A DNA stretch of 20,381 bases. Source: Ruminococcus sp. UBA4321. GTDB lineage: Bacteria > Bacillota > Clostridia > Oscillospirales > Ruminococcaceae. The notes under the pieces were generated by a model that searched no databases, was not told the origin of the DNA, and saw nothing but the letters and a program-made list of their open reading frames with translations. Below are positions 1 to 6,315 of this stretch, in pieces. Location of the stretch: positions 1-20,381 of the forward strand of contig DGUB01000102.1 in the NCBI GenBank assembly GCA_002393815.1, read 5' to 3'. The first letter of the stretch is position 1. Each line of letters begins with the position of its first letter. The translations under genes were made by a program, and so were the position numbers.

Positions 1-2
1 AC

Positions 3-569
3 GGCGGCGGCTATGAGGGCGGCTGTGCCATGCTCGACCCGGTTTCGCACGATTACTGGATTACTGCCATGAATCTGGAAGATTACAACACCGCACAGCT
101 TGCCGGTGCATATCTGGAAGTCACAGGCGAATCGGGAACAATTCATGTATTGGTGACTGACCTTCTGCCGGAAGGCAAGAAGGGCGATTTGGATTTATAT
201 ACAGATGCTTTTCCGCTGATTGCACCTGTCGAAAAAGGGCGCGTTCCGGTGACCTGGAAGATTATTCCGCTGGATACTGCCGCCGACGCGCCTGTCAGCT
301 ATAAGTATAAAGAGGGGAGCAGTCCCTTCTGGTGCGGTGTGCAGGTGCGGAATCACCGCTATCCGATTACAAAGCTGGAATATCTGAACGCTAACGGAGA
401 GTTTATTGAAATTCCCAGAAGAAATTATAATTATTTTGAAAGTATGGATTTGGGTGCGGGTCCGTTTACCTTCCGGATTACGGATATTTATGGTGATGTG
501 ATTATAGATTATGATATTCCTTTTACACCGGACGAAATGCAGGAAGGACATGTACAGTTTCCGGAATAA
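3..569 (+). CDS. Bacterial expansin (EXLX1-like), C-terminal part; 5' end outside window
   Basis: Secreted non-hydrolytic cell-wall-loosening protein acting on cellulose or xyloglucan contacts in plant walls. The reading frame is open from base 3, so the gene starts upstream of the window and the internal ATG at 30 is not the start. The first ~85 visible residues are the second half of the double-psi beta-barrel D1 domain (LDP near the start, then AGAYLEV, VTDLLPEG, and an LDL Asp). The rest is the D2 (CBM63) domain: YKYKEGSS, FW, QVRNHRYP, NYNYF, then the family's usual terminal VQFPE. Compared with my recollection of Bacillus subtilis EXLX1, the two D1 Asp residues (D71 and D82 equivalents) are kept, the Tyr73 position is Leu, and the D2 surface Trp-Trp is Phe-Trp with the third aromatic (Tyr) retained. 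No dockerin follows; the protein ends on D2. It stops 4 bases before the -35 box of the next gene, so the two are probably separate transcription units. Confidence 0.93.
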   Translation, partial: GGGYEGGCAMLDPVSHDYWITAMNLEDYNTAQLAGAYLEVTGESGTIHVLVTDLLPEGKKGDLDLYTDAFPLIAPVEKGRVPVTWKIIPLDTAADAPVSYKYKEGSSPFWCGVQVRNHRYPITKLEYLNANGEFIEIPRRNYNYFESMDLGAGPFTFRITDIYGDVIIDYDIPFTPDEMQEGHVQFPE

Positions 570-572
570 CTC

Positions 573-601
573 TTGCATTCCGGCAGATTCTGTGCTATAA
601 T
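573..601 (+). promoter_or_regulatory. SigA promoter of the GTPase-NYN gene
   Basis: -35 TTGCAT at 573-578, a 17-bp spacer, and -10 TATAAT at 596-601 preceded by TGC (extended -10). It lies directly after the expansin stop codon. Transcription would begin near 607-609, downstream of the in-frame ATGs at 573 and 600, so those cannot be the translation start from this promoter. Confidence 0.8.
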
Positions 602-635
602 GAGTATAATCAGAAAACAGGAAGGAGAAATTCTT

Positions 636-3203
636 TTGAAAAGACTGACACTCGGAATCCTTGCGCATGTAGACTCCGGAAAGACGACGCTTTCGGAAAG
701 TCTGCTGTATCATGCCGGAATTCTCCGGAAACAGGGACGTGTTGACCATAAAGATGCATTTCTGGATACTGACGAACTGGAACGGGAACGCGGCATTACG
801 ATTTTCGCAAAACAGGCGCGGCTGCCTCTGCCGGATGCGGATTTCACGCTTCTGGATACCCCCGGACATGTGGATTTTTCAGCCGAAATGGAACGTACTC
901 TGCAAGTGATGGATTATGCTATTCTTGTCATCAGCGGTTCAGAAGGAGTGCAGAGTCACACCCAGACACTCTGGAAACTTCTGCATCACAGTCATGTACC
1001 CGTGTTTATTTTTATCAATAAAATGGATTTGTCGCTGAAATCCAGAGAAGAACTCATGACGGAACTACAGACAAATCTGCATAGAAACTGTATTGATTTT
1101 TCTGTACAGGACGAAGCCTTTCAAGATATGCTTGCTACCTGCGACGAAGCCCTGATGAATCAGATTCTGGAAACCGGAACAGCCGGGATTCCGGAGATTT
1201 CACAGGCAGTTTTGCAGAGGCATGTATTCCCGTGCCTGTTCGGTTCGGCTCTGAAATCCGAAGGTGTGAAAGAATTTCTGGAACTTCTGGAAACTTATAC
1301 GCTGCCGCTTCCGGAATGCCCGGAATTCGGCGCAAAAGTCTACAAAATTACCGAAGATGAACAGGGCAGAAGGCTTACACATCTGAAAATGACAGGCGGT
1401 TCGCTCAAAGTGCGCGAAGTTCTGGAGGGGACTGCTGCGGACGGTACGCCATGGCAGGAGAAAATCAATCAGATAAGACTATATTCCGGCGCGAAATTTC
1501 AGCCTGCGGATGAAGTCTTTCAGGGGATGACCTGTGCTGTGACCGGACTTTCACAGACTTACGCCGGAGAAGGTCTGGGATTTGAAAAAAATGCAGAAGC
1601 CCCCTTGTTAGAGCCGATTCTGCAATATTCTGTGATTCTGCCGGAAAGCGTTCCCGTACATACTGCCCTGATGGCGTTCCGGAAACTTGAACAGGAAGAC
1701 CCTCAGCTGCATGTCAGTTTCTCGAAGCAGCTACAGGAAATTCATGTACTGCTGATGGGTGAAATTCAGCTGGATGTGTTACAGCATATTCTGTGGGACA
1801 GATTTGAAATTCCGGCAGAATTCCAGGCTGCCGGAGTTGCCTATAAAGAAACGATTAAAAATACAGTCGAAGGCATGGGGCATTATGAACCGCTCCGGCA
1901 TTATGCCGAAGTCCGGCTTCTGCTCGAACCCGGAAAGCCCGGTTCCGGTCTGAAATTTTCCAGTGTCTGCCGTGAAGATATGCTCGACAGGAACTGGCAG
2001 AGACTGATTCTGACGCATCTGGCAGAGAAACAGCATCTCGGTGTGCTGACAGGTTCACCCGTTACAGATATGAAGATTACCCTCACTGCCGGACGGGCGC
2101 ATAAAAAGCATACCGAAGGCGGCGATTTCCGGCAGGCGACATACCGCGCTGTCCGTCAGGGGTTAATGCAGGCGGAATCCGTTCTGCTGGAACCATATTA
2201 TGAATTCCGGCTGAAAATTCCGGCGGAATGTATCGGCAGAGCCGTCACGGATTTACAGCTGAAAGGCGCGAAACTCAAAACTCCGGAAACATTCGGCGCA
2301 TTCTCAATACTCGAAGGCAAAGCCCCTGCCGCATTCATGATGACTTACCGGATGCAGGTGATGGAATATACCAGAGGACGGGGAGAACTTTCCTGTGTGC
2401 CTGCCGGATATGCGTCCTGCGTGAATCCGGAAGAAGTCATTCAGAAATTCGCCTATCAGCCGGAAGCTGATTTGGAAAACTCTCCGGATTCGATTTTCTG
2501 TTCTCATGGTTCGGGAAATCTTGTCAAGTGGGAAGACGTGCCGAATTATATGCATACGGAAAGTTATCTGAAACCGGAAGCGGAGATGCAGCCGGAACAG
2601 ACCGCGCGTCCGGTTCGTCAGGCATATACCGGAAGTTTCGCGCAGGATGAAGAGCTGATGAAAATTTTTGAACAGACTTACGGAAAGATTCAGCATGACG
2701 AACGGGATAAAAATCATGTTATGCATACGGAAAAACAGCCGGAACGGAAAGCAGCTCCTGTTCCGAAAGGGGATGAATATCTGCTTGTTGACGGGTATAA
2801 TATTATCTTCTCATGGGACAGCCTCAAAACCATTGCGGCGGAAAGTCTGGATTCGGCAAGAGCCGCACTGATTCACAGGTTAAGCAATTATCAGGGAATG
2901 CGCCGCTGCCGGATGATTATCGTATTTGATGCCTATAAGGTCAAAGGCAATCCCGGCAGTATTGAGGAAGCCGGCAGAAATCTGCATATTGTCTATACAA
3001 AAGAAGCGGAAACTGCCGATACTTATATAGAGCGCATTTCGCATGATTTGAGCAGAGAACACCGCGTCAGGGTAGCAACTTCCGACGGCACGGAACAGAT
3101 GATTATTCTCGGAAACGGTGCTTATCGGATGTCTGCGGAGGAACTCCGTCAGGAGGTGTTACAGACAGAACAGCAGATTCAGGAATATCTGAATAAAAAT
3201 TAA
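636..3203 (+). CDS. TetM/EF-G-like translational GTPase fused to a C-terminal Rae1/YacP-type NYN ribonuclease domain
   Basis: 855 residues from the TTG at 636, chosen because AGGAAGGAG (619-627) sits 8 nt upstream and the promoter -10 overlaps the earlier ATG. Residues 1-640 or so follow the tetracycline ribosomal protection protein plan: G1 AHVDSGKT (10-17), G2 RGITI (52-56), G3 DTPGH (74-78), G4 NKMD (128-131), then EF-G domains II-V. The domain IV tip, around 486-499, reads GRAHKKHTEGGDFR and lacks the SPVSTPADF-like loop of TetM. A polar linker (about 640-710) leads to an NYN/PIN-like domain from 713 on, with LLVDGYN (Asp719), VVFDA-like IIVFDAYKVKG, TKEAETAD and ATSDGTEQ, which match the B. 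subtilis Rae1 (YacP) motifs closely. Rae1 is known to cleave mRNA in the ribosomal A site. Inference: the GTPase half delivers the nuclease to ribosomes. It is probably co-transcribed with the TM2 gene 29 nt downstream. A simple tetracycline-resistance label is likely misleading. Confidence 0.92.
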   Translation: MKRLTLGILAHVDSGKTTLSESLLYHAGILRKQGRVDHKDAFLDTDELERERGITIFAKQARLPLPDADFTLLDTPGHVDFSAEMERTLQVMDYAILVISGSEGVQSHTQTLWKLLHHSHVPVFIFINKMDLSLKSREELMTELQTNLHRNCIDFSVQDEAFQDMLATCDEALMNQILETGTAGIPEISQAVLQRHVFPCLFGSALKSEGVKEFLELLETYTLPLPECPEFGAKVYKITEDEQGRRLTHLKMTGGSLKVREVLEGTAADGTPWQEKINQIRLYSGAKFQPADEVFQGMTCAVTGLSQTYAGEGLGFEKNAEAPLLEPILQYSVILPESVPVHTALMAFRKLEQEDPQLHVSFSKQLQEIHVLLMGEIQLDVLQHILWDRFEIPAEFQAAGVAYKETIKNTVEGMGHYEPLRHYAEVRLLLEPGKPGSGLKFSSVCREDMLDRNWQRLILTHLAEKQHLGVLTGSPVTDMKITLTAGRAHKKHTEGGDFRQATYRAVRQGLMQAESVLLEPYYEFRLKIPAECIGRAVTDLQLKGAKLKTPETFGAFSILEGKAPAAFMMTYRMQVMEYTRGRGELSCVPAGYASCVNPEEVIQKFAYQPEADLENSPDSIFCSHGSGNLVKWEDVPNYMHTESYLKPEAEMQPEQTARPVRQAYTGSFAQDEELMKIFEQTYGKIQHDERDKNHVMHTEKQPERKAAPVPKGDEYLLVDGYNIIFSWDSLKTIAAESLDSARAALIHRLSNYQGMRRCRMIIVFDAYKVKGNPGSIEEAGRNLHIVYTKEAETADTYIERISHDLSREHRVRVATSDGTEQMIILGNGAYRMSAEELRQEVLQTEQQIQEYLNKN

Positions 3204-3232
3204 TAATATATAAATAATAGGGAGGAATTTTT

Positions 3233-3610
3233 ATGATATGCAAACACTGTGGTGCGAATCTGACACCGGAAGAAAAAATATGTTCTTACTGCCGCTGTGC
3301 TGTCGAAATCGAGCCGCCGCCCATGCAGGTACAGCAGATTCCGCAGCAGCAGCTTCGGGTAATGCCGGCAAATTATCAGCGCATGATGCCGGGTGTTCCG
3401 GCAGTGCCGCGCCGCAAGAATCCGGCTTTGATTATGTGTCTGCTGGGATTTGTGGGACTGGGCGGACTGCACAGGTTCTATTCCGGGAAAATCTGGACGG
3501 GACTTCTGTGGCTGTTCACAGGTGGTTTGTTCGGAATCGGAACGATGATTGATTTAATTCTGATACTGCTGAATTCGTTCTATGACAAGGACGGGAATCC
3601 TCTGCAATAA
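3233..3610 (+). CDS. Zinc-ribbon and TM2-domain membrane protein
   Basis: 125 residues. The N-terminus carries a CxxC...CxxC zinc ribbon (Cys3, Cys6, Cys17, Cys20, with an extra Cys22), followed by a Pro/Gln-rich stretch (about 28-62). The C-terminal half is a TM2 domain with two hydrophobic segments and the family signature GGLHRFYSGK followed by GIGTMIDL. The start is set by GGGAGG at 3220-3225, 7 nt before the ATG. It lies 29 nt after the GTPase-NYN gene with no terminator between, and a strong terminator follows, so the two form a likely bicistronic unit. TM2 proteins are small membrane proteins without an agreed biochemical role, and none can be assigned here. The zinc ribbon could mediate protein or nucleic acid binding at the membrane. 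Confidence 0.88.
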   Translation: MICKHCGANLTPEEKICSYCRCAVEIEPPPMQVQQIPQQQLRVMPANYQRMMPGVPAVPRRKNPALIMCLLGFVGLGGLHRFYSGKIWTGLLWLFTGGLFGIGTMIDLILILLNSFYDKDGNPLQ

Positions 3611-3613
3611 AAT

Positions 3614-3655
3614 AACGGCACAGAGAGTGCATCTCTGTGCCGTTTACTGTTTTTT
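3614..3655 (+). terminator. Rho-independent terminator after the TM2 gene
   Basis: Perfect 13-bp stem (3614-3626 with 3632-3644), 5-nt loop GTGCA, then a T-rich tail ending in six T at 3650-3655. Read on the minus strand the same stem is followed by ATTTTATT, so it may also back up termination of the minus-strand RNA at 3661-3861. Confidence 0.9.
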
Positions 3656-3660
3656 ATGAA

Positions 3661-3861
3661 AGAGAAAAGCCGGCAGTTCTGCCGGCTGGATTCTGCAAAA
3701 ATAAACCGCCTTGCCGTCATATAGAGAATAAAACCAAGCGTCTCCGCAAGGTGGGTATCCGCCTGAAGTTCTCTCGCTCCCAACGTCCGCACCAGTCTGT
3801 AAACAGTCCGGGCAGGAGGTCTGCAATCCTAAGTCAGAGCATGGGATTCCCGAATAATAAG
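3661..3861 (-). ncRNA. Structured small RNA, probable 6S RNA (ssrS-like)
   Basis: No credible gene lies in 3656-3917, but the minus strand has a complete RNA transcription unit: a promoter at 3868-3896, a predicted start near 3861 and a terminator hairpin at 3668-3687. By eye the RNA folds into a long interrupted rod. Near the ends, minus-strand GGATT (3829-3825) pairs with AATCC (3692-3688), with GCA/TGC next to it. Then CCTCCTGCC pairs with GGCAAGGCGG with one mismatch and one bulge. A large central unpaired region and small apical helices (for example GAGCG with CGCTT) follow. Length of about 200 nt, a long closing stem with a central bubble, and its own promoter and terminator fit 6S RNA, which binds RNA polymerase SigA holoenzyme as an open-promoter mimic. 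No 6S primary-sequence signature was matched, so a different structured RNA remains possible. Confidence 0.55.
3668..3687 (-). terminator. Terminator hairpin of the 6S-like RNA
   Basis: Perfect 8-bp GC-rich stem (AGCCGGCA with TGCCGGCT) and a 4-nt loop. On the minus strand it is followed by TTTTCTCTTTC, a moderately good U-tract. It marks the 3' end of the structured RNA. Confidence 0.7.
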
Positions 3862-3867
3862 TGTTGG

Positions 3868-3896
3868 ATTATAATAGCTATATTTACCCGTACAAG
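3868..3896 (-). promoter_or_regulatory. Promoter of the 6S-like RNA
   Basis: Minus-strand -10 TATAAT (3873-3868) with CTTGTA (17-bp spacer) or TTGTAC (16-bp spacer) as -35. Unlike most promoters in this window it has no TG extension. It lies between the DUF1292 stop codon and the RNA. No terminator is visible after DUF1292, so read-through into the RNA is also possible. Confidence 0.65.
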
Positions 3897-3917
3897 GCAG
3901 TAAATTGTTAAATGAAA

Positions 3918-4220
3918 TTATTCTTCGCCGTCTTCTTCCAGCATTTCGCTGATTCGCTGGATAAAGATGTTTCCGATGCGCTCATATTCTTCATCGTTGT
4001 CGATTGTCGCGAGGTATTCTTCGCCGTTTTCTTCGCCGACTTTCAGAACGACAAGTTCTGTATCTTCTTCAATCATGGCATCCGGGTCTTCGGTATAGGG
4101 AACAAGTGCGTAATAGACAGTTCCGTTTTCCTCCATAATATCCATGAGTTCAAATTCCTGTTCATTGCCCTCTTCATCAGTCAGGGTAAAAATTTCGGGA
4201 GTATAGTCTTTTTCTTCCAT
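3918..4220 (-). CDS. DUF1292 (YrzB-like) acidic protein
   Basis: 100 residues, very rich in Glu and Asp and without membrane segments or a signal peptide. The pattern TLTDEEGNEQEFELMDIME, then YYALVPYTE, then ELVVLKV and a terminal acidic helix matches the DUF1292 family, common in Firmicutes and often encoded near ruvX (yqgF) and related genes. No biochemical role is established for the family. The start is supported by AAAGGAG 6-7 nt upstream on the minus strand. The gene has its own promoter and is not near ruvX here; its downstream neighbour is the 6S-like RNA. Confidence 0.88.
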   Translation of the reverse strand: MEEKDYTPEIFTLTDEEGNEQEFELMDIMEENGTVYYALVPYTEDPDAMIEEDTELVVLKVGEENGEEYLATIDNDEEYERIGNIFIQRISEMLEEDGEE

Positions 4221-4253
4221 GGAATTCTCCTTTCCGGTTTTTTGCTTTTTTAT

Positions 4254-4282
4254 ATTATACTATAGAATGCATAAAAAATCAA
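4254..4282 (-). promoter_or_regulatory. Promoter of the DUF1292 gene
   Basis: Minus-strand -35 TTGATT (4282-4277), a 17-bp spacer and -10 TATAAT (4259-4254), with the coding start about 35 nt downstream. It is the only evident promoter for this gene. Confidence 0.75.
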
Positions 4283-4293
4283 GAGTTAATTTG

Positions 4294-4318
4294 AAATTTG
4301 TACAGAATATACAAATTT
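4294..4318 (-). repeat. AT-rich inverted repeat upstream of the DUF1292 promoter
   Basis: AAATTTGTA (4294-4302) and TACAAATTT (4310-4318) form a perfect 9-bp inverted repeat around a 7-nt centre. It lies 11 bp upstream of the DUF1292 -35 box and 12 bp after the stop of the peptide-binding protein gene. It lacks a following U-tract on either strand, so it is either a weak terminator remnant for the upstream gene or a regulator-binding site. Confidence 0.45.
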
Positions 4319-4330
4319 TATATTCCGGAT

Positions 4331-5977
4331 TCAGGCAAAATGCTTTGCTTTCCGGAAGTCTATCGAATGGCTGAACGGACGCGCGAAAATATCTGTATTG
4401 TCGGAAGTATAAATCAGATAGAAATTCTGGTAAAACAGCGGAATAAATGTCAGGGTATCCAGAAACGTTTTTTCGGCTTCGCCGTAGAGTGCGACTTTTT
4501 CGGACAGGGATTCTTCACCGGAAAGCGTTTCCAGAACCGGGGTAAGAGAAGATTTTTCAAGACCGAAAAGTTCAGCTTTTTCGGAGAAGTTCTGCAAAGA
4601 AGCATAACAGCTGTTCCGGGGCGTTTCCAGATTGTAGAGGGCAATGCTGTAATCTCCGGAAGCAAGACGATTCCGGTATTCTCTTTCAGAAACGCGGTCA
4701 ATGCCGATATAGTGACCGGAGAGGTTCTGCCATTCCTGACAGATGGAAAGAACGGCTTCGGTATCGCTGAAAGACTCCGGAAGCAGAATTTTCAGAGCAT
4801 TGATGTCATTGGAAGAGAATTCCGGAAGAAGTTCGGCAAACAGTGCGGCAGATTTTTCCGGCGTATAGGGGAGAGAAAGCGGCTCATCGGCGTATAGTTC
4901 ACGGTATGACCTGCCGAGCAGCTGCACTGCCGGAGGAATGATGCCGCCTGCCGGCTGAAGGCTGCCGCCAAGCATTCCGGCATATTGTTCCCGGTCAATG
5001 CTGCGTGCAAGGGCTTCCCGGAAATTTTTCTGTTTCAGAATTTCATTGTCCGGATTAAAAATCAGTCCCAGTGTTCCGGTGCAGCTGTTCCGGACGGTAT
5101 ATTTTCCGGAATCCAGATAATTCACAGGATAGGTGTCTGTCAGAATGACATCAGAGTTTCCGGCGCGGAAATCCTCGTCAGCTTCCGGCTGGGAACGCAT
5201 GATATTGAATTGCAGACTTGCCGGGGAAATTTTGTCTGCATCGTAGTAGGTGCTGTTTTTCCGGAATGTCAGGAAGTTGCCGCTTCCGTAATCGTCATAA
5301 GCCCATTTTGTCAGGCAGAATGCGCCGTTGCAGAGAATCGTCTTGTCATCCAGACCGTATCTGCCGTTGGTGGACAGAAAGAAGTCTTCATTGCACGGAA
5401 CTGCACAGCTCTGGGAAAGCAGTGACAGAAAATCGGCATCCGGATATTCCAGTTCAAAAATCAGTGTTGCGCCGTCCGGTGCAGAAACGCCGAGCTGTTC
5501 CGGCTTGGTGCGCCCTTCCAGTACGGCAGAAGCATTTTTTAAACAGAGATATTCTCCGGCATAGGGGGAAGCTGTTTCCGGACTGAGCAGCCGCCGGAAT
5601 GCAAAAACATAATCCAGAGCAGTGACTGGTTTGGCATCCCGGCGTTCTTCTCCTGCACTGAACCAGTAGCAGTCATTCCGGAGCCGGAACTCATAAAAAA
5701 GACCGTCTTCCGAAACCGTACAGCTTTCTGCGCCCGCCATGACAAGTGACCCTGTTTCGTCCAGACGAACTAGACCTTCCATAATGGCATCAATGACAAT
5801 CTGTGCATTCTGATTGTCTGTATACTGAGGGTCAATGCACTGCGGATTGCCCGGAATCGTACATGTGAACAGATAGCCTGTGCCGTCGTCCGTATTGCCC
5901 GAACAGCTGCACAGCATACTGCAAAGCCCCAGTATCCAAAGTATACTGAAAATTCTGTCAAGCCTTTGTTTTATCAT
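4331..5977 (-). CDS. Peptide ABC transporter substrate-binding lipoprotein (SBP family 5, OppA/DppA type)
   Basis: 548 residues from the ATG at 5977, chosen because GGAG lies 9 nt upstream; the frame extends further 5' but only into the promoter. The N-terminus has a signal peptide with a variant lipobox L22-C23-S24-C25, so the mature protein would be anchored to the membrane outer face at Cys25. The body follows family 5 binding proteins: IPGNPQCIDPQYTDN, IMEGLVRLDE, a VTALDYVFAFRRLLSP segment (canonical 'tA.Dv.ysw.r'), and later FREALARSIDRE. Members bind oligopeptides, or in some cases nickel or sugars. No permease or ATPase gene is adjacent, so it is an orphan binding protein that must either share a transporter encoded elsewhere or act as a sensor. 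It has its own promoter with a palindrome in the spacer. Confidence 0.92.
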   Translation of the reverse strand: MIKQRLDRIFSILWILGLCSMLCSCSGNTDDGTGYLFTCTIPGNPQCIDPQYTDNQNAQIVIDAIMEGLVRLDETGSLVMAGAESCTVSEDGLFYEFRLRNDCYWFSAGEERRDAKPVTALDYVFAFRRLLSPETASPYAGEYLCLKNASAVLEGRTKPEQLGVSAPDGATLIFELEYPDADFLSLLSQSCAVPCNEDFFLSTNGRYGLDDKTILCNGAFCLTKWAYDDYGSGNFLTFRKNSTYYDADKISPASLQFNIMRSQPEADEDFRAGNSDVILTDTYPVNYLDSGKYTVRNSCTGTLGLIFNPDNEILKQKNFREALARSIDREQYAGMLGGSLQPAGGIIPPAVQLLGRSYRELYADEPLSLPYTPEKSAALFAELLPEFSSNDINALKILLPESFSDTEAVLSICQEWQNLSGHYIGIDRVSEREYRNRLASGDYSIALYNLETPRNSCYASLQNFSEKAELFGLEKSSLTPVLETLSGEESLSEKVALYGEAEKTFLDTLTFIPLFYQNFYLIYTSDNTDIFARPFSHSIDFRKAKHFA

Positions 5978-6011
5978 GCTGCTAATCTCCTTTTTATTCT
6001 CTCTGTATTTA

Positions 6012-6040
6012 ATTATAGCATTCTGTGAGCAGAATCGCAA
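6012..6040 (-). promoter_or_regulatory. Promoter of the peptide-binding protein gene
   Basis: Minus-strand -35 TTGCGA (6040-6035), a 17-bp spacer and extended -10 TGC TATAAT (TATAAT at 6017-6012). The coding start is 35 nt further down. Confidence 0.75.
6020..6035. promoter_or_regulatory. Palindromic operator candidate inside the promoter spacer
   Basis: ATTCTG-TGAG-CAGAAT is a perfect 6-bp inverted repeat with a 4-nt centre, filling the spacer between the -35 and -10 of the peptide-binding protein promoter. A protein bound there would block RNA polymerase. The sequence does not correspond to an operator consensus I recognise. Confidence 0.45.
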
Positions 6041-6083
6041 CTGTTTTTACATTTGTTTTTTTGATATTTTTTTAAAAAAACTA

Positions 6084-6112
6084 TTGACAAATTGTGAACT
6101 CTGTGTTATAAT
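6084..6112 (+). promoter_or_regulatory. Upstream promoter P1 of the pilin-like gene
   Basis: Consensus -35 TTGACA (6084-6089), 17-bp spacer, consensus -10 TATAAT (6107-6112) with TGT directly before it. This is the best match to the SigA consensus in the window. It gives a leader of about 195 nt. Confidence 0.8.
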
Positions 6113-6224
6113 ATATCATGAAGTAAGTATAAGTCGGCTGTTCCGTGCAGAAATGTTTAAAATATGAACAAAAAACAAACCGTATTTTTGTCAATAATGT
6201 GTTCAAAAAAAGTAACGGAATATG

Positions 6225-6253
6225 TTGACTTTTCTGATGAAAAATGTTATAAT
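6225..6253 (+). promoter_or_regulatory. Downstream promoter P2 of the pilin-like gene
   Basis: -35 TTGACT (6225-6230), 17-bp spacer, -10 TATAAT (6248-6253) with TGT extension. It yields a leader of about 55 nt before the ATG at 6316. Together with P1 it suggests strong expression of the pilin-like gene. Confidence 0.8.
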
Positions 6254-6315
6254 TAAATTATAATTTCATGAACGGAATATGAAATAAAATTATTTTTTGA
6301 AGAGGGTGGGTTTTT

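Noticed and set aside
573..635. Upstream ATG codons (573 and 600) as starts of the GTPase-NYN gene
   Set aside because: They overlap the promoter -35 and -10 boxes and lack a ribosome binding site, while the TTG at 636 has AGGAAGGAG 8 nt upstream and gives the normal GTPase N-terminus.
195..869. 224-codon minus-strand frame across expansin and GTPase genes
   Set aside because: Antisense to two clearly recognised genes and crosses their promoter.
636..3203. Plain tetracycline resistance gene (tetM/tetO/tetW)
   Set aside because: The GTPase core is similar, but the domain IV tip loop is different and a nuclease domain is fused to the C-terminus; resistance is not supported by the sequence.
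3637..3903. Short frames on both strands in the gap between the TM2 and DUF1292 genes
   Set aside because: They overlap the structured RNA, lack ribosome binding sites and encode no recognisable protein.
5978..6040. Longer N-terminus of the peptide-binding lipoprotein
   Set aside because: The extension would start at a TTG inside the -35 box and would bury the signal peptide; the ATG at 5977 fits the ribosome binding site and lipoprotein signal.
6164..6256. 31-codon frame (ATG at 6164) in the leader of the pilin-like gene
   Set aside because: No ribosome binding site, and the second pilin promoter lies inside it; it is AT-rich leader sequence.
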